A stretch of 64,000 nucleotides of DNA from Pegethrix bostrychoides GSE-TBD4-15B (lineage in GTDB: Bacteria; Cyanobacteriota; Cyanobacteriia; Elainellales; Elainellaceae): the NCBI GenBank assembly GCA_019359155.1, contig JAHHHV010000074.1, positions 1 to 64,000 on the forward strand, in the 5' to 3' direction. Below the pieces are notes generated by a model. It worked only from the letters and a program-made list of their open reading frames with translations, was not told the DNA's origin and ran no database searches. The position numbers and the translations under genes are program-made. Shown here piece after piece: positions 1 to 6,152 of the stretch (position 1 is its first letter; every line of letters starts with the position of its first letter).

Positions 1-58
1 CTGTGCGACGAGTATCACAGAGGTCGGCAAAGGCTTCGACGATAGCAAGTTGAGGCAT
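1..58 (-). mobile_element. N-terminal fragment of an ISAs1/H-repeat-type transposase, cut by the window edge
   Basis: Only the first 19 codons are in the window, read leftwards from an ATG at 58. They give MPQLAIVEAFADLCDTRRT. The pattern of a hydrophobic helix followed by D-x-R-R is how transposases of the ISAs1/H-repeat group usually begin (family knowledge, recalled and not searched). The element lies downstream of, and apparently inside, a methyltransferase gene that starts at 219. The likely end of the element is near 125-135, where the methyltransferase reading loses its family pattern. The rest of the transposase is beyond base 1. The fragment is short, so the family call is tentative. 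Confidence 0.5.
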
Positions 59-63
59 CGAGG

Positions 64-219
64 TCAGGGTTTGAGAGATGGCCTAACTACCATATCAGTT
101 TCACAATTGGAATGAAATAGCCCTGTTCTAGGATTAAGCCATTCAACAGCAGGCATACCTAAATCGGAAACGAAGCGAGCGTTATTGGCATAGGTCTTAG
201 CATCCCAGACTTGTTTCAT
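64..219 (-). pseudogene. 5' fragment of a class I SAM-dependent methyltransferase, interrupted by an insertion element
   Basis: An ATG at 219 has a GAGGA ribosome-binding site about 8 bases upstream and opens a 51-codon frame. The first 33 residues follow the start of small class I SAM methyltransferases: W-D-A-x-x-Y-A-x-N-A-R-F-V-S-D-L-G, then the lead-in to motif I (NPRTG). Motif I itself (hhDhGCGxG) is missing. The frame runs into unrelated sequence and stops at 64, just before the transposase start at 58. This is what an insertion element landing at about codon 33 would give. The gene begins about 115 bases past the core of the attC site at 334-418 and reads in the same direction as it, so it is probably the next integron cassette. 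Its 3' part would lie on the far side of the element. Confidence 0.55.
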
Positions 220-556
220 CGGAAAAATCCTCAAAGTTTGACGATTGAACTTAAGAGTGCTTGTCTTTCTACAAGGATTTAAGCGGCACTCACCGGAAAA
301 TTCAAAATACTGTCCTCACATTAAAATCAAGCTGGATAACGATTGAGTTCAGCGGCGGCTAGTAACTTTGGAATCTCACCGATCATCTCCATTTCGCCGC
401 TGCAACGATTTGTTATGCCTTAACCTCATCGATTACTCCCTGAATCTCCAATATTTAATCTTCTCCTTGAAGATTCCTTCAAGCTTAAAATCTCCGCAAA
501 GTTCTAACTGGTACTTAATAATTTAAAAAAATGACACGTTTACTCTGAGCAAAGTT
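220..556. other. spacer with attC and a small hairpin, no gene
   Basis: This spacer is AT-rich and holds no credible reading frame. Apart from the attC site it carries one perfect 7-bp stem with a 4-base loop at 466-483 (CTTGAAG/CTTCAAG). The stem lies 3' of the 557-1369 gene. It has no U-tract, so calling it a terminator would be a guess. Confidence 0.5.
334..418 (-). other. integron attC (59-base element) recombination site
   Basis: Read on the minus strand, the site opens with CATAACAAATCGTTGCAGCG and closes with CCGCTGAACTCAATCGTTAT. This matches the classical attC layout, TAACAATTCGTTCAAGCCG at one end and CGGCTTAACTCAAGCGTTAG at the other (recalled from the aadA-type site). On plus coordinates GTTCAGCGGC (347-356) pairs with GCCGCTG(C)AAC (396-406). 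Position 403 is left as the single extrahelical base expected between the two L boxes. The outer ATAAC (336-340) pairs with GTTAT (412-416). The non-conserved centre is 357-395. The outermost bases (GGATAAC/GTTATGC) depart from the RYYYAAC/GTTRRRY consensus. The site follows the stop of the 557-1369 gene on the same strand, where an attC belongs. Confidence 0.82.
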
Positions 557-1369
557 CTACACATTGCTATACTCAGAGTGCTGAAGCAGACTCAGGCTAT
601 CAGTGAACGATAAGTCATCTTCATCAAAAAAGTCTAATGTGCATTGCACCCAATTTATCTGCTCTGTCATGCGAGAACGGATAGATTTAACCAGAGCATT
701 CCACAATCCAATATCACCCGAATTTGTGATTTCCTTAATTTCAATAAGTTCCTCTACATCTAGTAATAATGGTTGGGCTAGTTGTACACAGTAGGGTGAA
801 CGAAGTTCAGCAGTAAAACTAACAGAATAGTGTTTGGTATCAGATGTCTTATCCTTCAGATTTAGGGCACGCACAATGGCTGTCACCTGTGATGCCCCAA
901 GAGGTTTATTGGTTGCTACATTGCGAAGGTGGTTTGGAAATATAAAGATTTCATTACTCTGTTTATCCAATTCCTGATCGGAGAAACACACCAAAGCGTA
1001 ATGACTTTCTTTTTTCCTACCAGAGGGTAAAAATGCGCGGCTTGTGATGAAGCAATGAATTGGTAATCTTCTTACTACGCCTTGTGCATCAATCCAGGCG
1101 TTCCATATAACCACATCATTCGGTGCCACATCAATTAGCTTAGGTTTGCTGGGCATTGGTGAAAAAATCACATGTAAAGAAGTTATTTCAGGAGCTACAA
1201 CTTTAGCATTTTCACCGAGGGACTGACCAATTCCCCAGAAGAAGTATCCACCACCTAATTGGCGTTCCCACTCCTTCCTGCGGATAATTGCCGCCAACTC
1301 TTCGCCAGCTTCGGCTCCCATTTTGGTCCAGCAGAATGTCGGGGGAATTTTTTTCATGATCGTGTCCAT
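557..1369 (-). CDS. hypothetical protein of the FWGxG pair (distant paralogue of 3461-4033), probable integron cassette gene
   Basis: This 270-residue soluble protein has no signal peptide or membrane segment. I do not recognise the family. Landmarks are an early K-M-G, a charged helix ending E-R-Q-L, then GGGYFFWGIGQSLG, a central SHYALVCF, and VSFTAELRSPYCVQL near residue 190-205. The same landmarks occur in the same order in the 190-residue protein at 3461-4033 (K-V-G, FWGYGG, RYALVL, LVANVKAPYAVFL), so the two look homologous. The last 60 residues have no counterpart there. ATG at 1369 and ATG at 1357 are both possible starts. The gene is divergent from the HTH gene, and the attC site sits after its stop. 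That suggests an integron cassette whose product works with, or regulates, the neighbouring module. Confidence 0.7.
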   Translation of the reverse strand: MDTIMKKIPPTFCWTKMGAEAGEELAAIIRRKEWERQLGGGYFFWGIGQSLGENAKVVAPEITSLHVIFSPMPSKPKLIDVAPNDVVIWNAWIDAQGVVRRLPIHCFITSRAFLPSGRKKESHYALVCFSDQELDKQSNEIFIFPNHLRNVATNKPLGASQVTAIVRALNLKDKTSDTKHYSVSFTAELRSPYCVQLAQPLLLDVEELIEIKEITNSGDIGLWNALVKSIRSRMTEQINWVQCTLDFFDEDDLSFTDSLSLLQHSEYSNV

Positions 1370-1394
1370 ATCCCAGTGACTAGGATTATATCAT

Positions 1395-1438
1395 TATGCT
1401 ATTCATTAGTAATTGTCGAATGACATAATGAATAGTAT
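1395..1438. promoter_or_regulatory. inverted repeat, probable operator between two divergent genes
   Basis: TATGCTATTCATTA (1395-1408) and TAATGAATAGTATG (1426-1439) are inverted copies, with ten perfect outer pairs and a 17-base spacer. The repeat fills the gap between the divergent starts at 1369 and about 1428. The right arm covers the ATG at 1428. An autoregulating HTH protein encoded next door would be expected to bind such a site, but binding is inference. Confidence 0.5.
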
Positions 1439-1808
1439 GACAAATGACCAAACTCAGTTAGTGGTTCAACAATTACTATCCTGCCTAAGAGCTGATAGCC
1501 GCTCTTCAAGCGAAATCGCTCGACTATCCTCTGTGAGTCAGCCAACTGTTTCGCGTATGCGACGATCCGATGGGAAGCGTCAGCGCATCAGCCAGTCATT
1601 CAATAAGCTATGCAATTTCTATGATGTGCTATCTGTTACAGATGGTAAAGCTGGTCACAGATATGATGAGCTGCTGCGAGACGCTATTATTGATGTATGG
1701 GACGGAACAGAGGCAGGCGGAAAAGCGTTGCTTGCAGTGGTTAAGTGTCTGAAAGGGTTAAACCGAAAAGTAGATGACACAGCAGGAGATTCACGCAGAC
1801 ACATCTAA
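1428..1808 (+). CDS. small HTH DNA-binding protein (putative antitoxin/repressor)
   Basis: The protein is about 126 residues. Near residues 20-45 it has a helix-turn-helix pattern, SSEIARLSSVSQPTVSRMRR: short helix, turn, then a recognition helix with Q-P-T-V-S-R, typical of Xre/lambda-repressor-like domains. The C-terminal half has no known domain that I can see. TTG 1413, ATG 1428 and ATG 1437 are all possible starts and none has a clear ribosome-binding site. The stop lies 35 bases inside the next gene, so translation is likely coupled. In two- and three-gene sets of this kind the HTH protein normally represses the operon and controls an ImmA/IrrE-type partner. That role is inferred here from gene order. 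Confidence 0.65.
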   Translation: MNSMTNDQTQLVVQQLLSCLRADSRSSSEIARLSSVSQPTVSRMRRSDGKRQRISQSFNKLCNFYDVLSVTDGKAGHRYDELLRDAIIDVWDGTEAGGKALLAVVKCLKGLNRKVDDTAGDSRRHI

Positions 1809-2820
1809 TCATCAGATCGACAGGATTTTTGGTTCCCTGGAATCTGCTGGCTTCCCGCGCAGCATACAAAATGTGCTGCTCCCCGAATGGGTGACACCGG
1901 AAGTTTTATCAGATACCTCGGCATCGTTAGAAATTGCGGCGATTCTCGCAAAGCGGCTGGGTCTTCGTACTAGTCCTCTTTTTGATGCAAGTCCACGAGT
2001 CGAATCGCTTCGGCGACGTGACGTGAAATACAAGCGTTCAATTCCAAACAAGGCGAAGAACCTGACAGCATCTACAGCAATTGCAGTTAGCGTTGCGGAA
2101 TCGGTTGCATCGGCTTGTGGTGTTGGATTTATTCCATTTGTTAGCACTGCTAATGCTCTTCGTCAAGAGGTGCTGACCTCCTTTCCGGGTAACTGGCTAG
2201 GGCTGAGAAATTTACTCCTGTTTTGCTGGTCGCATGGCGTGCCTGTGATTTATCTGGCTGAACTTGGCATCGGTGTAGCGAAAATGGATGGCATGGTGAT
2301 TCATACAGACAGCCGCCCCGTCATCATTTTGTCAAAAGCCTCTCCTCTCTGGGCATGGCAACTCTTTATTTTGGCTCATGAAGTCGCTCATCTGGCTCTG
2401 GGGCATGTGGCTCCCAATGAAATATTGATTGATGAGGAACTTAGTGAGGACTCCTATGCTCTGAAGGATGCCGACTTGGACGAGCGTACGGCTGATGCGT
2501 TTGCGATCGAGCTATTAAACGCTAGACCTGATGCGACTTATATTCCCTCAGATAGTCACATTAATTTCAGAGAACTAGCTGATTCAGCGTTTAGATTTGG
2601 CAAGAACCAACACATCGATCCTGGACACATTGTGTTGAACTTTGCGAATCAGTCCGGGAAATGGGAAATGGGTATTGCAGCCGCAAAGGTGTTGCAAGGT
2701 GAGCATCCACCCGCACCAGTAATTATTAATGAAGCGATGTGGGGTCAGATCAACCCTGAAACCTTGCCGATGGAAACCCTAGAATTCCTTGGTAGAGTTA
2801 CTGGGTCGAACCTTGAGTGA
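1774..2820 (+). CDS. ImmA/IrrE-family metallo-endopeptidase
   Basis: The zinc motif HEVAH is at residues 202-206, in a stretch reading FILAHEVAHLALGH. A downstream DERTADAFA (residues 236-244) supplies the third ligand of the E-x-x-A-D/N type. Together these mark the ImmA/IrrE (DUF955) family, gluzincin-like peptidases that cleave repressors or act as the catalytic partner in toxin-antitoxin sets. Many relatives carry an Xre HTH at the N-terminus. Here that domain is absent and the HTH comes as the separate preceding gene. The first 130 residues have no recognisable domain. The ATG at 1774 overlaps the HTH gene by 35 bases, and the stop touches the next gene. The protein is probably cytosolic. 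Its substrate may be the 1428-1808 HTH protein (inference). Confidence 0.8.
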   Translation: MTQQEIHADTSNHQIDRIFGSLESAGFPRSIQNVLLPEWVTPEVLSDTSASLEIAAILAKRLGLRTSPLFDASPRVESLRRRDVKYKRSIPNKAKNLTASTAIAVSVAESVASACGVGFIPFVSTANALRQEVLTSFPGNWLGLRNLLLFCWSHGVPVIYLAELGIGVAKMDGMVIHTDSRPVIILSKASPLWAWQLFILAHEVAHLALGHVAPNEILIDEELSEDSYALKDADLDERTADAFAIELLNARPDATYIPSDSHINFRELADSAFRFGKNQHIDPGHIVLNFANQSGKWEMGIAAAKVLQGEHPPAPVIINEAMWGQINPETLPMETLEFLGRVTGSNLE

Positions 2821-2828
2821 GGTCATTC

Positions 2829-3464
2829 ATGGATCGGCTGCTTCTGCTTGATAACGATGCCTTACTTAAACTTGCACGTTATGGGCTACTTGATGAGGTC
2901 ATAGCTCGATTCGATTTCACAATTACCGATGTACGGGTGCTTGCTACTGCAAAATACGTCCTCCTTCCTGCCAAAAATCGCTTGCTTCTTTGTGAGGATG
3001 AAGAGAGTTACTCTAGGCTAGAATCATTCCTCAAAATCGCTAAACCCCTGGATGCTAGATCGGCGGAACCAGATCTACTGGATGCAGTGAGTGCGGTACA
3101 AAATATCGACACCGGAGAAGCCTTACTGCTTGCAGTAGGTGCTACTGCTAGAGATGCACTTATTATTACAGGCGATAAGCGATCGCTAGCAGCGCTTTGT
3201 TCCCATGAATCTGTTACCCACCTCGCCAATGCACTGGCGGGTCGTGTGATATCGATGGAAGTGCTGTTCTCATACTTAGTCAAGGATCAATTTACTCACG
3301 TCCAAGAGTGCGTGAGATCGAAGCCTGATGTCGATAAAGCATTGAACATTGCATTTGGCGTAACTATGCCTGCAAGTTATGAGTCAGTGAAAGAGGCGCT
3401 AGCTTCGTATATCAATCATCTGCGTGCTGTGACAGGGGACTTACTATACACAAAATCTGGTTAA
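2829..3464 (+). CDS. PIN-like nuclease (putative toxin)
   Basis: This 211-residue protein starts at an ATG with a GAGG ribosome-binding site 6 bases upstream; an in-frame GTG at 2817 overlapping the previous stop is an alternative. It shows PIN-domain landmarks. LLLDNDALLKLA at the N-terminus supplies the first acidic residue. IDTGEALLLAVG in the middle is the conserved acidic helix. ALIITGDKRSLAAL follows as the T-x-D/G-D-x strand. PIN proteins are Mg-dependent ribonucleases and the usual toxin of VapBC-type pairs. PIN-like proteins (for example DUF4411) are also known beside ImmA/IrrE peptidases. The C-terminal 60 residues form an extra helical region. It is the last gene of the operon and ends convergently against 3461-4033 with a 4-base overlap. 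Confidence 0.65.
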   Translation: MDRLLLLDNDALLKLARYGLLDEVIARFDFTITDVRVLATAKYVLLPAKNRLLLCEDEESYSRLESFLKIAKPLDARSAEPDLLDAVSAVQNIDTGEALLLAVGATARDALIITGDKRSLAALCSHESVTHLANALAGRVISMEVLFSYLVKDQFTHVQECVRSKPDVDKALNIAFGVTMPASYESVKEALASYINHLRAVTGDLLYTKSG

Positions 3465-4033
3465 TTTTTGAGGAACACTGCATAAGGTGCTTTAACGTTG
3501 GCAACCAGTCCGATACGCTTTAATGGCTGCTCCTCCTGTGTTATGGGTAAGTCCCGAGGCGTGTAAAGAAAGCACCCTTTGTCCGCCTGACCGACTAAAT
3601 ATTGGTCAGCTTTGCGTCCACGGCTAGGTCCAATTCCAACCTGTAGTTCACCCAGATCCAAGTCAAATTCTTCGACCCGAAGCTTATCTAGAACTAGTGC
3701 ATAACGTGACCCACGAACTTCTATACCCTTGGGAATGGGTTGCCAGTTTACACCATCGTCTGAGTACTCTTTAGCAATTTCTGGCGGAGCGGCATGTTTA
3801 GAGTTCATCTTCTGCATAACGATGAGAATTTGATTGCCACTTTTTCCTACCTCTTTTGCAAAGGGTTGAACCATAGTGAGTGGATGGCAAGTATTACCGC
3901 CATAGCCCCAAAAAATAGAGCCTGCCTCTTCAAATTCGCGTTGCTTTCGCTCGACAATATCTTCGATACTCTCTTGTGCATGCAGACCAACTTTCATAAA
4001 AATAAGTCCCGCTTGCTTTATCTGGTCATCCAT
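3461..4033 (-). CDS. hypothetical protein with FWGYGG motif (paralogue of 557-1369)
   Basis: A longer frame reaches 4246, but its first 71 residues overlap the upstream gene and lack the family pattern. The ATG at 4033 gives 190 residues beginning MDDQIKQAG. This ATG overlaps the stop of the methyltransferase gene (ATGGATGA), so translation is probably coupled. Landmarks are KVGLHAQESIEDIVERK, GSIFWGYGGNTCHP, RYALVL, GFLYTP-like turns, and LVANVKAPYAVFL at the end. They match those of 557-1369 in order and spacing. It has no signal peptide or membrane segment. The family is not known to me. Because it is coupled to an enzyme of nucleophile alkylation, it may bind the same substrate. It has no visible nuclease motif. 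Confidence 0.7.
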   Translation of the reverse strand: MDDQIKQAGLIFMKVGLHAQESIEDIVERKQREFEEAGSIFWGYGGNTCHPLTMVQPFAKEVGKSGNQILIVMQKMNSKHAAPPEIAKEYSDDGVNWQPIPKGIEVRGSRYALVLDKLRVEEFDLDLGELQVGIGPSRGRKADQYLVGQADKGCFLYTPRDLPITQEEQPLKRIGLVANVKAPYAVFLKN

Positions 4034-4862
4034 TGTCCACCTCAAGTTTTTCAAGTGTATAAAGAAGGTCTGATTCTCTGTCGGTGTTGAGTGTTGTCCG
4101 CTCACGTACGTATCGAAAGCGTAACGGGGAACTTTTGCCGTAAAAATTTTCGAGCCGCGCCGACTCAAGAGGCTCCGATACAGTCTGCATGCAACTAGGA
4201 TCAATACGACGAAATAGGCACGAACATGACCGTAGATCAGGTGCATCGTCGAGATGATAAAGGTGCAACTGTGGCAGCATCTCAGCTACTACGTATCCGA
4301 GTTCAAGGGCACGACGCTGCGTATCTCGTAAAACTCCTTGAGTCCACGGTAGATCAGGGTCATCTGCTATTACGACAATCCCTAAACTCTTCTCCTTCGT
4401 TGCCTGACTACCACGCTCAAAAAAGGCGATAACACTTTCCCCATCGTTACTTGCCCCCCAGGGCGGATTGATGTGAAACCCGTCGTACACACCAAAATGT
4501 TCTGGAGGCAGTGCATCTGCCACATTGTAAAGATATGATGAAATGTTGATGTGAGGGCTAAGCTTTTCACCAAAGCGCCGCACGGAATTGACAATCCGTT
4601 CATCAAAATCAAGCAAAGTAATTGATTGCGGGCCATAATTGATGACCTTTTGAGCTTTCAAATGAGCAGCAGACAGGGCAATTCCATCACCGTCCCCAAC
4701 AAATACAACATCCTTATTATCAAAAACACGAGCTACGTACTCCGCTTGGATCACCATATCGGCGACCTTCATGTATATCTGGTCGAATTCGCGAAGTGGG
4801 GTTGGCCGATTCTGAACGACATCTGAGATTGCGTTAATCGCCTTTCGCAGATCAAACTCCAT
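4026..4862 (-). CDS. BpsA-like (DUF43) SAM-dependent methyltransferase/aminopropyltransferase
   Basis: The start is ATG 4862, with GGGA 6 bases upstream. A TTG at 4874 is also in frame but less likely. The 278-residue protein has the Rossmann order of class I methyltransferases: DVVFVGDGDG at 51-60 (motif I), ITLLDFDER at 81-89 (acidic loop), and HINPPWG at 130-136. The sequence around these, ending GYVVAEMLPQLHLYHLDD, resembles the C-terminal domain of branched-polyamine synthase BpsA. NPPW is also the catalytic tetrad type of N6-adenine and N4-cytosine methyltransferases. It could therefore alkylate an amino group on a polyamine, a protein or a nucleic acid. Its place beside a toxin-like module favours a protective modification (inference). 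Confidence 0.65.
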   Translation of the reverse strand: MEFDLRKAINAISDVVQNRPTPLREFDQIYMKVADMVIQAEYVARVFDNKDVVFVGDGDGIALSAAHLKAQKVINYGPQSITLLDFDERIVNSVRRFGEKLSPHINISSYLYNVADALPPEHFGVYDGFHINPPWGASNDGESVIAFFERGSQATKEKSLGIVVIADDPDLPWTQGVLRDTQRRALELGYVVAEMLPQLHLYHLDDAPDLRSCSCLFRRIDPSCMQTVSEPLESARLENFYGKSSPLRFRYVRERTTLNTDRESDLLYTLEKLEVDNG

Positions 4863-5102
4863 AAAAGTTCCCAAAGCGTGTTTTTATAGAAAGTCGATAG
4901 CCTATTGCTCCCCGCAAGCTTAACTATTGGTGGAATCTGCTGTCATGCAATCATATTACTGCTGCACTCTCAATTATAGATTTTCTGCTCAGCAACCTCA
5001 AAGTACTATCTAACAGATAATTTCATCCTTACTTAATTCTGAAAACTAACAGATAAAATTTTGCTCTCATCCTTGCATCGAAGACGTGTGGCATAACTAT
5101 TA

Positions 5103-5304
5103 TGTAGATGGACAACGTCTGCCTATCTACCCCCTAGAGGCGATTTAGGCGGACAGCGTCCAACTATCTCCCCGCTAGAGTGATTTAGACGGACAACTAT
5201 CCGCATATCTGCCCAAATCAGGTATTTAGACGGACAACTATCCGCATATTAGCCCTCATATCCATTTGGGCGGACAAGCTTCAGCAATTCTTTAGATGAG
5301 CTGT
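5103..5304. repeat. degenerate tandem repeat, about five 40-41 bp units
   Basis: Units begin near 5103, 5144, 5184, 5225 and 5265. Each carries TTTAGRCGGACARC, and the best two (5184, 5225) share TTTAGACGGACAACTATCCG. Every unit keeps a GGACA core, and the second to fourth place it in a quasi-palindrome GGACA-N3/4-TCC. The spacing is close to four helical turns, so bound proteins would line up on one face of the DNA. There are no unique spacers, so it is not a CRISPR array. An operator cluster or iteron-like array fits better. Confidence 0.65.
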
Positions 5305-5418
5305 CTGCCTAGCCCAATCTCACCAAACGTAAAATTTCTCACATCCCCACTTGTGCAAAGCCGAGTTTCAGCTTATGATTTTCCAACTGATCGCGTGTAG
5401 CGGTCAGGACACGCAAAA

Positions 5419-5563
5419 GCTTAAGGCGTCGCTGACTAGAAGTGGTTGCACACGACTAGCCAGCTAACCCGACTCCCCGTTCACGCGGGAAGCAAGGCTG
5501 AGTCGATTTTACATCGCGCTCGCTTCGTTCACGCATGTGGTCAGGTGACTCAACGCCTTAGGC
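5419..5563. repeat. long inverted repeat, possibly a degenerate attC or a structured leader
   Basis: GCTTAAGGCGTCGCTGAC starts at 5419 and GTGACTCAACGCCTTAGGC ends at 5563. TAAGGCGT and ACGCCTTA pair perfectly over 8 bases. The right end resembles the L'-R' end of attC sites (GACTCAACGCGTTAGGC type), but the obligatory AAC/GTT triplet is AAG/CTT here. The length (145 bp) is at the upper limit for attC. It also lies just ahead of the 5600 gene and could fold as its leader RNA. The centre holds another short hairpin (CCCG...CGGG near 5469-5489). Confidence 0.3.
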
Positions 5564-5599
5564 TTTCAAACCCATACCCAAAAATACGAGGCAAATATC

Positions 5600-5800
5600 A
5601 TGTCTACAGAGTTCAACGAACGTCTGAGAGAGCCGCTTGGCGAGCAGGCGCAGATTTGGATTGTCGGAACCCGTGAGCAGGTCAACCACATCATCAGTGA
5701 AATGTATGTCAGGCAGATGATTACCGATCGAGGCCAATTCTCGCTGTTGGTTCCCGCACCGTTCGCGCAAGGTAAATTTATGAGCGTCTTGCTGCGATAA
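5600..5800 (+). CDS. small conserved-looking hypothetical protein, 66 residues
   Basis: An ATG with GAGG about 8 bases upstream opens a frame for a compact protein of mixed alpha/beta character. It includes QIWIVGTREQVNHIISEMYV, a probable strand-helix unit, and ends in a hydrophobic-basic FMSVLLR. It has no signal peptide, membrane segment or cysteine. The composition is that of a real protein rather than a shadow frame, and the overlapping frames on both strands are low-complexity. I do not recognise the family with certainty, although short proteins of this pattern occur in cyanobacteria. It is monocistronic, downstream of the 5419-5563 inverted repeat and at the right border of the accessory island. 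Confidence 0.6.
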   Translation: MSTEFNERLREPLGEQAQIWIVGTREQVNHIISEMYVRQMITDRGQFSLLVPAPFAQGKFMSVLLR

Positions 5801-6152
5801 GTCTCCTCGAAGTTGGCGGAGTTGCCTCACGGAAGCTTCGCCAGCAGCCTGACAGTCAGCGGTCAGGGCAATCTCCACAGCTCGATCTCGACGCAGCTGC
5901 CCAGGAAGTAGGCGTATGCGACCGAATTAGCTGTAATCTCCGCCAGTTTGAATCTTGATTGAAACTGTATATTACCTTTGCCGTTTCCAAAACCGTTCCA
6001 AAATCTTGAGAGAGGGGCCTTGCTGAATCTTCGACTGGGGGCGAAGAAACTTGCAGCTCAGCTAGATTCGTACTTCAATTGAGCAACGCCCTTGAGCTTA
6101 AAGTTCAGAGGATGATTTACCATCTAGCTAAGCAATACTGGCCAACGCGACT
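5801..6152. other. spacer, nothing recognised
   Basis: 352 bases between two plus-strand genes. I see no RNA gene, clear terminator or promoter. AT content rises at 5940-6000, where a promoter for the next gene could lie. Confidence 0.4.

Larger units (their letters stand above)
4863..5599. other. gene-free stretch with a 40-bp repeat array and a long inverted repeat
   Basis: No convincing reading frame exists here; the frame at 5446-5676 runs out of phase through the real 5600 gene. 4863-5100 is AT-rich with two direct copies of CTAACAGATAA (about 5011 and 5047). 5103-5304 is the tandem array and 5419-5563 the inverted repeat, both listed separately. Confidence 0.6.

Noticed and set aside
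4034-4246. Longer N-terminus for the FWGYGG protein (start at 4246)
   Set aside because: The extra 71 residues lie inside the methyltransferase gene; the paralogue has no counterpart, and the ATG overlap at 4033 is a normal coupling.
5103-5304. CRISPR array
   Set aside because: The repeats are contiguous with no unique spacers of fixed length, and no cas genes are nearby.
5446-5676. 76-codon frame overlapping the 5600 gene
   Set aside because: It runs through the inverted repeat and in another frame of the better-supported 66-residue gene.
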